Shown: positions 17,824 to 27,770, numbered from the stretch's first letter. The stretch: 64,000 nt of DNA from Kitasatospora xanthocidica (GCF_014656195.1 NZ_BNBY01000005.1:204971-268970), one strand, 5' to 3'. Notes: generated by a model from the letters alone, not told the origin. Program-made: numbers and translations.

Positions 17824-18318
17824 TCAGAACGCCAGGGTGTAGACCATCAGGTCCATCCCCGGGTACGGCGACCAGTCGCGCCCGGGGGTGCGCAGGAAGC
17901 CGACCCGCTCGTAGACCCGGTGGGCGGCGGTCATCTCCGGGCGGGTGGAGAACGCCATGCCGGCCAGGCCGAGCTCGCGGCTGCGGGCGAGGGAGGCGCG
18001 CACCAGGGCCTCGCCGACGCCGCGGCCGCGGGCGGCGGTGTCGGTGGCGAGCATCCGGATCTCGCCCTCGCGTTCGGTGGCGATGTCCGCCCACTCGGTG
18101 CCGCCGACCGCGAAGGTCACGCAGCCGAGGACCCGCTGTTCGGCCGGGTCGACCGCGACCAGCAGCTCGGCCTCCCTGGCCCGTCGGCCGGCGTCGCGCA
18201 GGAGCTCGACGTAGTTGCTCCCGGGCGAGGTGAAGCCACCGCCGACGAAGGCCTCGACGGTGATGCGGCCGGCGTCTTCGAGGTCCTCCGGAAGGGCCTG
18301 GCGGATGAGGTAGTCCAT
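17824..18318 (-). CDS. GNAT family N-acetyltransferase
   Basis: A 164-residue single-domain protein. The acetyl-CoA-binding motif A is visible as MLATDTAARGRGVGEALV (about residues 91-108), followed by FSTRPEMTAAHRVYERVGF, a normal motif-B ending. The ATG begins MDYLIRQAL. It converges with the upstream transferase gene 41 bases away. The substrate is unknown; proteins of this type acetylate small amines or protein N-termini. Confidence 0.85.
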   Translation of the reverse strand: MDYLIRQALPEDLEDAGRITVEAFVGGGFTSPGSNYVELLRDAGRRAREAELLVAVDPAEQRVLGCVTFAVGGTEWADIATEREGEIRMLATDTAARGRGVGEALVRASLARSRELGLAGMAFSTRPEMTAAHRVYERVGFLRTPGRDWSPYPGMDLMVYTLAF

Positions 18319-18449
18319 GCGGCCAGTGTGCCGGAGGGGGCCGGCGGGCGACGCTCCGGGGTCGAACGGACCGGACCGGGCCGGACCCGGTCCGGTGGCC
18401 GGGGCCGCCCCGGGCTTCCGGAACGGCGGCGGCACCCCTGGGGCGGAGG

Positions 18450-19274
18450 TCAGTTCGCCCCGGCCGTCAGGTGGTCGACGGTGTTCCAGCGGTCCGGGCG
18501 CAGCCGCCCCTCGTGGGCCCGCCAGAGGCTGGTGGAGCAGTTGTGCACCGGCCCGAGCGCGATGAGCCGCTCCTCGGTGAGCCGGTCCAGCACGTAGCGG
18601 AGCATGAGCACCGTGCAGTCGTGCGCGACCAGCAGGACGGGCCGGCCGGCCTCCTCCTCGCAGAGGTCCCGCAGCAGGCTGCGCACCCGCAGCGCGACGT
18701 CGGCCCAGGACTCGCCGCCGGGCGGCCGGTAGTACAGCTCGCCCATCTTGCGCCGCCGGGCCGCCTCCTCCGGGTGCTCGGCCTCGATGGCGGCCTTGGG
18801 CAGCATCTCCAGGACGCCGAGCTCGCGGTCGCGCAGCCGCTCGTCGTAGCGGACGGCCAGCGAGACCGGGACGGCGCCGAGTCCGGCGGCCTGGGCGAGC
18901 GCGATCCGGGCGGTCTCGGCGGTGCGCTCGTACGGCGAGCACCAGACGCTGCGCGGGCGGTCGGCGCTGGGCAGGGCGGCCCACCAGTGGCCGAGCGCCT
19001 GGGCCTGCTGCCGGCCGTGCATCGACAGCGGGATGTCGGCGTCGCGGCAGCTGATCGGGACGCTGAGCGCGCCGGAGGCCTCGGCCAGCTGGAACTCGAC
19101 GTTGGCGGTGGACTCGCCGTGCCGGGTCGCGATCAGCACGGACGGCAGCCGGGTGGCCGCCGCCGGGCGGTGGCCGGTGACGTGGTGGTGCTGGCTCTGG
19201 GTGGGCTGGTGTTGGGCGGGCTGGTGCTGGGTGGACTGGTGTTGGCCGTTGAGGGTGGTGCCGAGTTCTGCCAT
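18450..19274 (-). CDS. Histidine phosphatase family protein (phosphoglycerate-mutase fold)
   Basis: 274 residues from the ATG at 19274, which follows GGGGAG. The phosphohistidine motif RHG is at residues 51-53 (IATRHGES). The second catalytic region VLLVAHDC and the acidic residue in RDRELGVLE are present. The N-terminal ~40 residues are a low-complexity Gln/His tract with HQPTQ-like repeats, mirrored by degenerate DNA repeats at about 19190-19260. An in-frame start at 19346 would add 24 residues. The class is broad and includes phosphoglycerate mutase-like and phosphohistidine phosphatases. Confidence 0.8.
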   Translation of the reverse strand: MAELGTTLNGQHQSTQHQPAQHQPTQSQHHHVTGHRPAAATRLPSVLIATRHGESTANVEFQLAEASGALSVPISCRDADIPLSMHGRQQAQALGHWWAALPSADRPRSVWCSPYERTAETARIALAQAAGLGAVPVSLAVRYDERLRDRELGVLEMLPKAAIEAEHPEEAARRRKMGELYYRPPGGESWADVALRVRSLLRDLCEEEAGRPVLLVAHDCTVLMLRYVLDRLTEERLIALGPVHNCSTSLWRAHEGRLRPDRWNTVDHLTAGAN

Positions 19275-19362
19275 GGCCGCGAGCTCCCCGTGGTCGATCA
19301 GGTTCCGGCCGGTTGCCGGTCCGGTCTGGTGGTGCCCGGCGTGCACGCCTGTTCATACATAT

Positions 19363-19407
19363 GATCGCGCCGCCTTCTCCAGTGTTGACGGAGAAGGCGG
19401 CGCGATC
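19363..19407. terminator. Strong hairpin terminator after the SSS symporter
   Basis: A perfect 18-bp stem (19363-19380 with 19390-19407) with a 9-base loop lies immediately downstream of the minus-strand symporter gene and upstream of the histidine phosphatase. It separates the two transcripts. Confidence 0.85.
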
Positions 19408-19428
19408 ACAGGGCGCGTACCGCGCGAA

Positions 19429-21039
19429 TCAGTGCGCCGCTACGGGCTCCGGCGCGTTCTCCAGCTCGTCGTCGCCGGCGTCGGCGCTGTAGTCGGACGG
19501 CTTGGTCTCGTCCGGGCCGTCCGGCGCGTTGAACGCCCTCAGCACCAGGGTGAGCACCACCGCGACGACCAGGTTCAGCACGAAGGCGGTCAGGCCGATG
19601 TAGCCGATCTCGCCGATGCCGGGGATCTCGGCCGCGTTGCCGCCGAAGTGCTTGGTCTTCGGGCTGGCGATCCCGTACGCCTCCCAGGTGCCGTAGACCA
19701 TGCCGGCCGCCCAGCCGGCGAACAGCGCCCAGTGGTGGAACCAGCGGGTGAACAGGCCGCCGACGATGGCGACGAAGGTCTGCAGGATCCACAGGCCGCC
19801 CAGCAGCTGGAGGTTGATCGCGGCCTGCTTGTCCATGCCGAGCACGAAGACCAGCGCGCCGACCTTCACCAGCAGCGAGACCGCCTTGGCGACCCGGGTC
19901 TCGTCGGCGGGGGTGGCGGCGGGCTTGAGCCAGTCCTTGTAGACGTTGCGGGTGAACAGGTTGGCGGCCGCGATGGACATGATGGCGGCCGGCACCAGCG
20001 CGCCGATCCCGATCGCGGCGAAGGCCACGCCGGTGAACCAGTCCGGGAACATGTTCGCGAACAGCTGCGGCACCGAGAGCTGGGCGTTGAAGCCCTTGTC
20101 GCCCTTGCCCACGCCGGCCGCGATCGCCATGAAGCCGAGCAGCGCCAGCAGGCCCAGCATCAGCGAGTAGGCGGGCATGATCGCCATGTTGCGGCGCACG
20201 GTGTTGCGGGACTTGGAGGCGAGCACGCCGGTCACCGAGTGCGGGTACATGAACAGCGCCATCGCCGAGCCGAGCCCGAGCGTGGCGTACGTCCACTGCT
20301 TGTTGTCCGGGACGGTCAGCGAGCCGGCCTTGGTCTGCTTGAAGTGCTCCGCGACCGAGTCGAAGATGTGCCCGTAGCCGCCCAGCCGGATCGGGATGTA
20401 GATCACCGCGACGATGATCACGATGTAGACCAGGGCGTCCTTGACGAAGGCGATCAGCGCCGGGGCGCGCAGGCCGGAGGAGTAGGTGTAGGCGGCCAGC
20501 ACGCCGAAGGCGATGAACAGCGGCAGGTCCTTGACGAACCAGTTGGCGTTCTCCCCGCCGCCGACGCCCAGCACGTCCAGCACCGCCTGGATGCCGACGA
20601 GCTGCAGGGCGATGTACGGCATGGTGGCCAGGATCCCGGTCAGCGCGATCACCAGGGACAGCGGCCGCGAGCCGTACCGGCCGCGCACGAAGTCGGCCGG
20701 GGTCACGTAGCCGTGCACCCGGGAGACCGACCAGAGCCGGGGCAGGAAGAGGAAGACCAGCGGGTAGGCGATGATCGTGTACGGCACCGCGAAGAAGCCC
20801 GCCGCGCCGGTCGCGTAGACCGCGGCCGGGACGGCGACGAAGGTGTACGCGGTGTAGAGGTCGCCGCCGAGCAGGAACCAGGTCACCCAGGTCCCGAAGC
20901 TGCGTCCGCCCAGACCCCACTCGTCCAGGTGCGCGGCGTCGTCCGCGCGGCGCCAGCGCGAGGCGAGGAAGCCCATCACGGTGACCAGGGCGAAGAACAG
21001 CACGAAGACCACGAGGGCCGGCACGTTGACGTCCTTCAT
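19429..21039 (-). CDS. Sodium:solute symporter (SSS family), probable monocarboxylate permease
   Basis: A 536-residue transporter with about 13 hydrophobic segments. SSS-type features include the early WGLGGRSFGTWVTWFLLGGD stretch and ITPADF-like YVTPADFVRGRYGS. The ATG overlaps the stop of the DUF3311 gene (ATGA), and this pairing is typical of MctP-like acetate/propionate/pyruvate permeases. The C-terminus ends in a short acidic tail. The exact substrate is not known. A strong terminator follows. Confidence 0.85.
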   Translation of the reverse strand: MKDVNVPALVVFVLFFALVTVMGFLASRWRRADDAAHLDEWGLGGRSFGTWVTWFLLGGDLYTAYTFVAVPAAVYATGAAGFFAVPYTIIAYPLVFLFLPRLWSVSRVHGYVTPADFVRGRYGSRPLSLVIALTGILATMPYIALQLVGIQAVLDVLGVGGGENANWFVKDLPLFIAFGVLAAYTYSSGLRAPALIAFVKDALVYIVIIVAVIYIPIRLGGYGHIFDSVAEHFKQTKAGSLTVPDNKQWTYATLGLGSAMALFMYPHSVTGVLASKSRNTVRRNMAIMPAYSLMLGLLALLGFMAIAAGVGKGDKGFNAQLSVPQLFANMFPDWFTGVAFAAIGIGALVPAAIMSIAAANLFTRNVYKDWLKPAATPADETRVAKAVSLLVKVGALVFVLGMDKQAAINLQLLGGLWILQTFVAIVGGLFTRWFHHWALFAGWAAGMVYGTWEAYGIASPKTKHFGGNAAEIPGIGEIGYIGLTAFVLNLVVAVVLTLVLRAFNAPDGPDETKPSDYSADAGDDELENAPEPVAAH

Positions 21040-21332
21040 CGCGCACCGCCCTTCCGGGCCGCCTTGCGGGCCTTCTCGTCCCGGTTGATCAGCAGGTAGG
21101 CGGCGACGGTGAAGATCGCCGACGCCGGCACCCAGAGCAGCTGGTACCAGTAGAAGAACGGCATCCCGCCCGCCGCCGGCTCGGTCTTGTCGTACGAGGA
21201 CACCCACAGCATCGCGACGATCGGCACGAGCAGGGCGAGGCCCGCCAGCACCCGCTCGGGCGTCACCGCCGGGACCGGGGCCCCGGCTGGCTCGGGCATG
21301 ACATCTTCGAAAGCATCGGGATCAGACGGCAT
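21036..21332 (-). CDS. DUF3311 small membrane protein
   Basis: 98 residues with two hydrophobic segments (about 27-44 and 58-80) separated by WVSSYDKTEPAAGGMPFFYWYQ, then a basic tail KARKAARKGG. The family is almost always encoded directly before an SSS symporter, as here with a 4-base overlap, and is thought to be an accessory subunit. Translation could also start at the internal ATG (MPEPAG). No promoter was identified in the 270-base gap upstream. Confidence 0.85.
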   Translation of the reverse strand: MPSDPDAFEDVMPEPAGAPVPAVTPERVLAGLALLVPIVAMLWVSSYDKTEPAAGGMPFFYWYQLLWVPASAIFTVAAYLLINRDEKARKAARKGGAR

Positions 21333-21606
21333 CTTCGGCTCCGCTCCGGAGGGTTATCCCCGTCGGCGCCGCAGCCCGGGAGGCGCGGTACGCCCCCGGA
21401 CCCGCCGAGCAGCACCATCGGTGATCGGCAGTCAGTACGGCTGCGCAATCTAGGGCATGGGGTGATCCATGTCACCGGTATTGACGCAACTTCCCGCCAT
21501 CCGGACGCGCGCGAAGCTCCGGGAACGCGAAAGGCACCGGCGCGCGGGTCGCGCGCGCCGGTGCCCGTGGCGCGATGAGGGCGTGCGCCAGCCGTGGACG
21601 CTTCGG

Positions 21607-22398
21607 TTACTCCGGGCGCTTCAGCCGGGTGATGAACTTGTAGCGGTCGCCCCGGTAGATGGAGCGGACCCACTCGACCGGGTCGCCCTCGGCGTCGAAG
21701 GAGTGCCGGGACAGCTGCAGCATCGGCAGGCCGAGGTCGGAGCCGAGCAGCCCGGCCTCGCGCGGGTTGGCCAGGGTGGTCTCGATGGTCTCCTCGGCCT
21801 CGGCCACGGTGACCCCGTAGACCTCGCGCAGCGCCGCGTACAGCGAGTTGTGCTTGGCCAGGTTGCGCCGCAGGGCCGGGAAGCGCTTGGCGGACAGGTG
21901 GGCGACCTCGATGGCCATCGGGTCGCCGTTGGCCAGGCGCAGCCGCTCGATCCGCAGCACCCGGCCGCCGGGCTTGATGTCGAGCAGCGGGGCGAGCCGG
22001 TCGTCGGCGGTGATGTAGCCGATCTCGATCAGCCGGGAGGTGGGCTCCAGGCCCTGGGCCCGCATGTCCTCGGTGTAGGAGGTGAGCTGCAGGGCCTGGG
22101 CGACCTTGGGCTTGGCCACGAAGGTGCCCTTGCCCTGGATGCGCTCCAGCCGGCCCTCGACGACCAGCTCCTGCAGGGCCTGGCGGACGGTGGTGCGCGA
22201 GGTGTCGAACTGGGCGGCCAGCGCGCGCTCGGGCGGGACCGGGGTGCCGGCCGGCTGGGTCTCGGTGAGCTGCAGCAAGTGGCGCTTGAGGCCGTAGTAC
22301 TTGGGGACGCGCGCGGTCGGGTCGGTGCCGGCCTGCGTCGGGAGGTTCTTCACCTCGGGGTCGTCGGCCTGGGCGGTGGTTCCCCCGTCGCTGCTCAT
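21607..22398 (-). CDS. dasR: GntR/HutC-family regulator DasR
   Basis: 263 residues. An N-terminal winged helix (about 35-100) carries [21 protein letters not shown] and GKGTFV. The HutC/UTRA effector domain (about 105-255) has TSRLIEIG and [13 protein letters not shown]. In Streptomyces, DasR is the global GlcNAc-responsive repressor that binds dre sites and is released by GlcN-6-P-type ligands. It is divergent from dasA, and dre-like sites lie in the intergenic region. The identification rests on domain type, strong sequence recognition and das context. Confidence 0.93.
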   Translation of the reverse strand: MSSDGGTTAQADDPEVKNLPTQAGTDPTARVPKYYGLKRHLLQLTETQPAGTPVPPERALAAQFDTSRTTVRQALQELVVEGRLERIQGKGTFVAKPKVAQALQLTSYTEDMRAQGLEPTSRLIEIGYITADDRLAPLLDIKPGGRVLRIERLRLANGDPMAIEVAHLSAKRFPALRRNLAKHNSLYAALREVYGVTVAEAEETIETTLANPREAGLLGSDLGLPMLQLSRHSFDAEGDPVEWVRSIYRGDRYKFITRLKRPE

Positions 22399-22560
22399 CG
22401 GACCTGTTCTCCCGCTTCTCGCGGGGCCTTCACAAGCCCCGCCACATCGTTAACGGGTCACATCGTTGCATGTATGGCTACGGAACGAATACCTCATCAC
22501 GCGATGAACGATGTGCGGTGTCGGCTTGATAACGGGTGGTCGAGATCGGTCGAACAGCCG

Positions 22561-22620
22561 TTGACAGGCTCATTGGTCTAGGCCAAGCTCCAGGCATCTG
22601 GTCTACACCACTAGACCGGT
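22561..22620 (+). promoter_or_regulatory. dasA promoter with two DasR (dre) operators
   Basis: TTGACA at 22561-22566 is a consensus -35. The dre-like palindrome ATTGGTCTAGGCCAAG (22572-22587) sits in the spacer; I count 14 of 16 matches to an idealised ATTGGTCTAGACCAAT. A second, TCTGGTCTACACCACT, lies at 22597-22612. A possible -10 is CAAGCT at 22584-22589. The rest of the ~340-base dasR-dasA gap shows nothing else clear. Repression by DasR is inferred. Confidence 0.85.
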
Positions 22621-22735
22621 TACTACGAATCCCCCCACCCGTTCGAAGGGGTCCGCGGCACCAATTCTCCCGCTTCGCGTGGGTCTGCCGCTGCCGCCCG
22701 ACGGGGGTAACCCAGGCATCCCTCAGGAGGATGGC

Positions 22736-24025
22736 GTGAAGCGTCAGCTCATCGCGGCGGTCGGCGTCGCAGCAATGGTCGTCGGCCTGGCGGCTTGCGG
22801 CTCGGACGGAAAGAAGAGCGACGGCGACTCGAAGTCGACGTCCGCCTCGGCCGCCGACAAGTACAAGGGCAAGACGCTGAAGGTGTGGCTGATGACCGGC
22901 TCGGCCCCGAAGGGCTGGACGGACGCGGTCAAGGGCGACTTCGAGACCGCCTACCCGGGCTCCAAGGTCGACTTCCAGATCCAGGAGTGGGACGGCATCG
23001 GCCCGAAGGTCACCGCCGCGCTCTCCGAGGGCTCGGTCGACGTCCTGGAGATCGGCAACACCCAGACCGCCGGCTACGCGGCCTCGGGCGGCCTGCTCGA
23101 CATCACCAAGGACAAGGCCGCCCTGGGCGGCGACGGCTGGGCCGCCAACCAGAACGAGGCCGCCGTCCTGGAGGGCAAGCAGTACGCCGCCCCGTGGTGG
23201 GTCTCCAACCGCGTCGTCGCCTACAACAAGGACCTGTGGGCCAAGGCGGGCCTGACCGCCGCCCCGAAGACCCTGGACGAGCTCTACGCCGACCTCGACA
23301 AGCTCAAGACCACCGAGGGCGTCGTCGACCCGATCTACCTCCCGGGCCAGGAGTGGTACACCTACTTCGGTCTGCTCACCGGTGAGGGCGGCAAGATCGC
23401 CAAGAAGGACGGCGACAAGTGGGTCGGCGGCCTGTCCTCGCCCGAGGCGCAGAAGGCCTTCGAGACCTACAAGAAGCTCCAGGGCTACTCGGCCACCGGT
23501 CCGAAGGACAAGGACGAGGCCACCCCGCAGCAGAAGGACGTCTTCGCCAAGGGCAACGTCGGCGCGATGATCGGCCTCGGCTGGGAGCTGCCGGCCGAGA
23601 AGGACATGGCCAAGGACAAGATCGGCTTCTTCCCGCTCCCCGGCAAGACCGCCGACAAGCCCTCCGGCGTCTTCCTCGGTGGCTCGAACCTGGCGGTCGC
23701 CGCGCAGAGCAAGAACACCGACATGGCGAAGGACTTCCTGAAGGTCGCCCTCAACGACAAGAACGAGGGCCTGGTCGCCGCCGCGGGCAACATCCCGAAC
23801 AAGGCCGCGCTGAACAGCCAGATCACCGGTGACTTCGCGAAGGCCGCCCAGACGGCCGCGGCGGTCGGCGGCATCACCCCGAACACCCCGAACTGGGCCA
23901 GCGTCGAGGACAAGCCGAACCCGATCAAGGACTTCCTTACCGCCGCCCTGCAGGGTGGCGACTACGCCGCCACGGCCAAGAAGTACGACGACGAGATCGC
24001 GAAGCGCCTCAACCAGAAGCAGTAG
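22736..24025 (+). CDS. dasA: Chitobiose ABC transporter substrate-binding lipoprotein DasA
   Basis: A 429-residue extracellular solute-binding protein (family 1) anchored by a lipobox (GLAACG, Cys21). GTG at 22736 is used because CAGGAGG lies 5 bases upstream; the signal peptide begins there. The mature protein has the sugar-binding layout KVWLMTGSAPKGW, DVLEIGNTQ and WWVSNRVVAYNKDLW. In Streptomyces, DasA captures N,N'-diacetylchitobiose for DasBC. The operon is dasABCD with short gaps. A paralogue is encoded downstream at 27.9 kb. Confidence 0.93.
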   Translation: MKRQLIAAVGVAAMVVGLAACGSDGKKSDGDSKSTSASAADKYKGKTLKVWLMTGSAPKGWTDAVKGDFETAYPGSKVDFQIQEWDGIGPKVTAALSEGSVDVLEIGNTQTAGYAASGGLLDITKDKAALGGDGWAANQNEAAVLEGKQYAAPWWVSNRVVAYNKDLWAKAGLTAAPKTLDELYADLDKLKTTEGVVDPIYLPGQEWYTYFGLLTGEGGKIAKKDGDKWVGGLSSPEAQKAFETYKKLQGYSATGPKDKDEATPQQKDVFAKGNVGAMIGLGWELPAEKDMAKDKIGFFPLPGKTADKPSGVFLGGSNLAVAAQSKNTDMAKDFLKVALNDKNEGLVAAAGNIPNKAALNSQITGDFAKAAQTAAAVGGITPNTPNWASVEDKPNPIKDFLTAALQGGDYAATAKKYDDEIAKRLNQKQ

Positions 24026-24114
24026 GAACCGAGCGGCGTCGCTCACCGGCCCCCGGCGGGGGGTCGGTGGGCGGCGCCTGTCCGTCGTGGTCGGGTTGTG
24101 AGGAAGTGAGAACG

Positions 24115-25143
24115 ATGGCTGTGCATTCAGAGCGGGTGCAGGCACCGTCCCCGGACGCGGGGCAGGCCGTGGTGGCCGGCAGTGGGACGAGCGCCGCGGG
24201 CGGCGGCTCCAAGGGCGCCGCGCCGAAGCGCACCAGACCGGCGGGCGGCCCGGGTGCGGGCGCCCGCTTCGCCCCGTACCTGCTGCTGCTGCCGGCCGTC
24301 CTGGCGACCATCGGCCTGCTGGGCTGGCCGCTGGTCAAGACGGTGCTGCTGTCGTTCCAGAACCTCAACCGGCGCCAGCTGGTCATGCACTTGACCGAGT
24401 GGACCGGCTTCGACAACTACAAGGAGCAGCTGACCGACCCGGACTTCTGGGCGGTCACCGGTCGCACCGTCGTCTTCACACTGGTCAACGTGGTGCTGAT
24501 CATGGTCGGCGGTACGCTCGTCGGCCTGCTGCTCAACCACCTCGGCAAGAAGATGCGGCTGGTGCTGTCGATCGGGCTGCTGATGGCCTGGGCCATGCCG
24601 GTGGTCGCCGCGACCACCGTCTACACCTGGCTGTTCGACCAGCAGTGGGGCGTCGTCAACTGGTTCCTGGACCAGCTGGGTTGGCACTCGATGGCCGACT
24701 ACAACTGGCTCAGCTCGCAGTACTCGACCTTCTTCGTCGTCATCCTGCTGATCGTCTGGCAGTCGATCCCCTTCGTGGCGTTCAACATGTACGCCGGCCT
24801 GACCACCATCCCCAAGGAGCTCTACGAGGCCGCCCGGATGGACGGCGCCGGCGCCGGCAAGATCTTCAGCCTGGTGATCTTCCCCAACCTGAAGCCGTTC
24901 TTCCTCGCCACGACCTTCCTGGAGGTCATCTGGGTGTTCAAGTCCTTCACCCAGGTCTACGCGATCAACGGCGGCGGCCCCGAGAACCTGACCCGGACCC
25001 TGCCCGTGCACGCCTTCCTGGAGGGCTCGTCCGGCCAGCACTACGGCATCGGCTCCGCGATCGCGGTGCTCACCATCCTGATGCTGGGCGCCCTGATGGC
25101 GTACTACTTCCGCATCATGATCAAGCAGGAGGACGAGCTGTGA
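24115..25143 (+). CDS. dasB: Chitobiose ABC transporter permease DasB
   Basis: A 342-residue MalF-like inner-membrane permease with six core transmembrane segments after a ~55-residue Gly/Ala/Ser-rich cytoplasmic extension. The EAA loop that contacts the ATPase is EAARMDGAGAGKIFSLVIFP. The ATG follows AGGAAG. No ATPase gene is present in the operon; in Streptomyces the shared ATPase MsiK serves this importer. The stop overlaps the dasC start (GTGA). Confidence 0.93.
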   Translation: MAVHSERVQAPSPDAGQAVVAGSGTSAAGGGSKGAAPKRTRPAGGPGAGARFAPYLLLLPAVLATIGLLGWPLVKTVLLSFQNLNRRQLVMHLTEWTGFDNYKEQLTDPDFWAVTGRTVVFTLVNVVLIMVGGTLVGLLLNHLGKKMRLVLSIGLLMAWAMPVVAATTVYTWLFDQQWGVVNWFLDQLGWHSMADYNWLSSQYSTFFVVILLIVWQSIPFVAFNMYAGLTTIPKELYEAARMDGAGAGKIFSLVIFPNLKPFFLATTFLEVIWVFKSFTQVYAINGGGPENLTRTLPVHAFLEGSSGQHYGIGSAIAVLTILMLGALMAYYFRIMIKQEDEL

Positions 25144-25967
25144 GGCGCTCTCTCTTCGGACGTACCTGGCCGAACGTGATCGCGGTCGTCCTCTTCGTCT
25201 TCTTCATCTTCCCCGTCTACTGGATGGTCGCGACCTCCTTCAAGCAGGACCGCGACATCATCAGCAAGACGCCGGTCTTCCTGCCGCTCGACGGCACGCT
25301 CGACCACTTCACCACCGCCGTCGACGCGCCGAACTTCTGGACGTACGTCCTCAACAGCGTCACCGTCACCGTCGGCGCGGTGCTGCTCTCGCTGGCGATC
25401 GCGACCCTGGCGTCCTTCGCCATCGCCCGGATGAAGTTCCGCGGCCGCAAGACCTTCGTGCTGATCATCATGGTGGCGCAGATGGCGCCCTGGGAGGTCA
25501 TGACCATCGCGGTCTACATGATCTCCCGCGACAACGACATGCTGAACAGCCTGCTGCCGCTGACGCTCTTCTACATGATGATGGTCCTGCCCTTCACCAT
25601 CTGGACGCTGCGCGGCTTCATCGCCGCCGTCCCGAAGGAGCTGGAGGAGTCGGCCATGGTGGACGGCTGCACCCGCACCCAGGCGTTCGTGAAGGTGATC
25701 TTCCCGCTGCTGGCCCCCGGTCTGATGTCGACCTCGCTGTTCGGCTTCATCACGGCGTGGAACGAGTTCCCGCTCGTCCTGATCCTGAACAAGGAGGAGG
25801 GCAAGACCCTCCCGCTGTGGCTGTCCTCCTTCAAGACGGCCTTCGGCAACGACTGGGGCGCCACGATGGCCGCGTCCACGATGTTCGCCATCCCCGTGCT
25901 GATCCTGTTCATCTTCCTGCAGCGCAAGGCGGTCGGCGGTCTGACCGACGGCGCCGTGAAGGGCTGA
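25140..25967 (+). CDS. dasC: Chitobiose ABC transporter permease DasC
   Basis: A 275-residue MalG-like permease with six transmembrane segments, starting at a GTG that overlaps the dasB stop. The EAA loop is EESAMVDGCTRTQAFVKVIFP. It pairs with DasB to form the channel. It is followed after 6 bases by the hexosaminidase gene, so uptake and cytoplasmic cleavage of chitobiose are encoded together. Confidence 0.93.
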   Translation: MRRSLFGRTWPNVIAVVLFVFFIFPVYWMVATSFKQDRDIISKTPVFLPLDGTLDHFTTAVDAPNFWTYVLNSVTVTVGAVLLSLAIATLASFAIARMKFRGRKTFVLIIMVAQMAPWEVMTIAVYMISRDNDMLNSLLPLTLFYMMMVLPFTIWTLRGFIAAVPKELEESAMVDGCTRTQAFVKVIFPLLAPGLMSTSLFGFITAWNEFPLVLILNKEEGKTLPLWLSSFKTAFGNDWGATMAASTMFAIPVLILFIFLQRKAVGGLTDGAVKG

Positions 25968-25973
25968 GTCACC

Positions 25974-27527
25974 GTGAGCATCCTCGTACCCACCGTGCCG
26001 GACAGCGACCAGCTGCACCGCGACGCCCTGACCGTCCTGCAGCCCGGCTTCGTCGGCACCGAGCCGCCGCAGTGGCTGCTGCGCCACCTCGCCGCCGGGC
26101 TCGGCTCGGTCGCGCTGTTCGACCGCAACGTGGTCGACCTCGACCAGCTCGCCGCGCTCACCCGGTCGCTGCGCGCCGAGAACCCCGACCTCCTGATCGC
26201 CATCGACGAGGAGAGCGGCGACGTCACCCGGCTGGAGGCGGGCTCCGGCTCCTCCTGGCCCGGCAACCTCGCGCTCGGCGCGATCGACGACCCGGCGCTG
26301 ACCCGGGACGTCGCCCGCGAGCTCGGCCGGGCGCTGGCCGCGGCCGGCGTCAACTACAACTGGGCGCCCACCGCGGACGTCAACTCCAACCCGCGCAACC
26401 CGGTCATCGGGGTCCGTTCCTTCGGCGCCGACCCCGAGCTGTGCGCCCGGCACACCGCCGCCTGGGTCGAGGGCCTGCAGTCGGCCGGTGTGGCCGCCTG
26501 CTCCAAGCACTTCCCCGGCCACGGCGACACCGCGGTGGACTCGCACCACGGGCTGCCGGTCATCGACGTCGACCTGGACGTGCTGCGGGCCCGCGACCTG
26601 ATCCCGTTCCAGGCGGCGATCGCGGCCGGCACCAAGGCGGTGATGACCGCCCACATCATGATCCCGGCACTGGACCCGAAGCTGCCGGCCACCCTGAGCC
26701 CGACCGTGCTGCGCGACCTGCTGCGCGCCGCCCCGGCCGACGGCGGCCTCGGCTACCAGGGCCTGATCGTCAGCGACGCGATCGAGATGGGCGCCATCGC
26801 CGACACCTTCGGGATGGGCGAGGGCACCGTGCTGGCCCTGGCGGCCGGCGCGGACGCGATCTGCGTCGGCGGCGGGCTGGCCGACGAGGAGACCGTGCTG
26901 ATGCTGCGCGACGCCATCGTGGCGGGCGTGCGGGCCGGCCGGCTCGGCGAGGACCGGCTGGCGGACGCCGCCGCGCGGGTCCGGGCGCTGGGCAGCTGGG
27001 GCCGGATCTCGGCCCAGGGCGAGCGGCCGGAGCCGGACCTGGCGGTCGGCCTGCGGGCCGCGCGCCGGGCGCTGAAGGTGGTCCGGGCGCCGGGCCTGGT
27101 GTCGCCGCCGGTGAGCGAGCGCCCGTACGTGGCCTCGTTCTCGGACGAGCCGAACATCGCGGTCGGCGACGTCACCCCGTGGGGCGTGGCGGGCATGCTG
27201 GCCGACCGCTTCCCCGGCACCCGCACCCGCGAGGTGTCGGCGGCCGAGGCGACCCCGGAGCTGCTGGACGGCCTGGTCGGCGAGCTGGTGGCCGGCGCCG
27301 GGGGCCGCCGCCTGGTGCTGGTGGTCCGGGACGCGCACCGCTACCCGTGGATGTCCGCCGTGCTGGGGCGCCTGGTGGCGGCCCGTCCGGACGCCGCCGT
27401 GGTCGAGATGGGGCTGCCCCAGTCCGAGCCGGTCGGCGCGCTCTACATCGCCACCCACGGCGCCGCCCGGGTCTGCGGGCTGGCGGCCGTGGAGGTGCTC
27501 ACCGGGCAGCCGGGAGCGGTCGGCTGA
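25974..27527 (+). CDS. dasD: Beta-N-acetylhexosaminidase, GH3 (DasD)
   Basis: 517 residues. The GH3 NagZ-type signature KHFPGHGDT begins at about residue 178 and supplies the catalytic His/Asp dyad region. The nucleophile Asp is at about 268 in SDAIEM. No signal peptide is visible, so it should act in the cytoplasm on imported chitobiose or other N-acetylglucosaminides. A C-terminal ~170-residue domain follows the barrel. The GTG start is 6 bases after the dasC stop, as the last gene of dasABCD. Confidence 0.9.
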   Translation: MSILVPTVPDSDQLHRDALTVLQPGFVGTEPPQWLLRHLAAGLGSVALFDRNVVDLDQLAALTRSLRAENPDLLIAIDEESGDVTRLEAGSGSSWPGNLALGAIDDPALTRDVARELGRALAAAGVNYNWAPTADVNSNPRNPVIGVRSFGADPELCARHTAAWVEGLQSAGVAACSKHFPGHGDTAVDSHHGLPVIDVDLDVLRARDLIPFQAAIAAGTKAVMTAHIMIPALDPKLPATLSPTVLRDLLRAAPADGGLGYQGLIVSDAIEMGAIADTFGMGEGTVLALAAGADAICVGGGLADEETVLMLRDAIVAGVRAGRLGEDRLADAAARVRALGSWGRISAQGERPEPDLAVGLRAARRALKVVRAPGLVSPPVSERPYVASFSDEPNIAVGDVTPWGVAGMLADRFPGTRTREVSAAEATPELLDGLVGELVAGAGGRRLVLVVRDAHRYPWMSAVLGRLVAARPDAAVVEMGLPQSEPVGALYIATHGAARVCGLAAVEVLTGQPGAVG

Positions 27528-27770
27528 ACGACCGGCGGATCGTCACCGGCGGTGTCCGGGGGCGTCGGCCGACGGGCTCGTCATGCGCATGTCGCATGGC
27601 GGGCCCGTTTTGTTTTCCCTGACTTCGCCTGGCGGGTCCGCCGGATGACCGTGTTCCCTCAAGAGAGCCTTAAATCCGGCTTAAGTCCTACTGATGGTGA
27701 CGGGGTGGCGACTGATCGCCACGCGGTACAACGGCTCTGCAACGGCCTTGGCCACAAGGGCATTTGGCCG

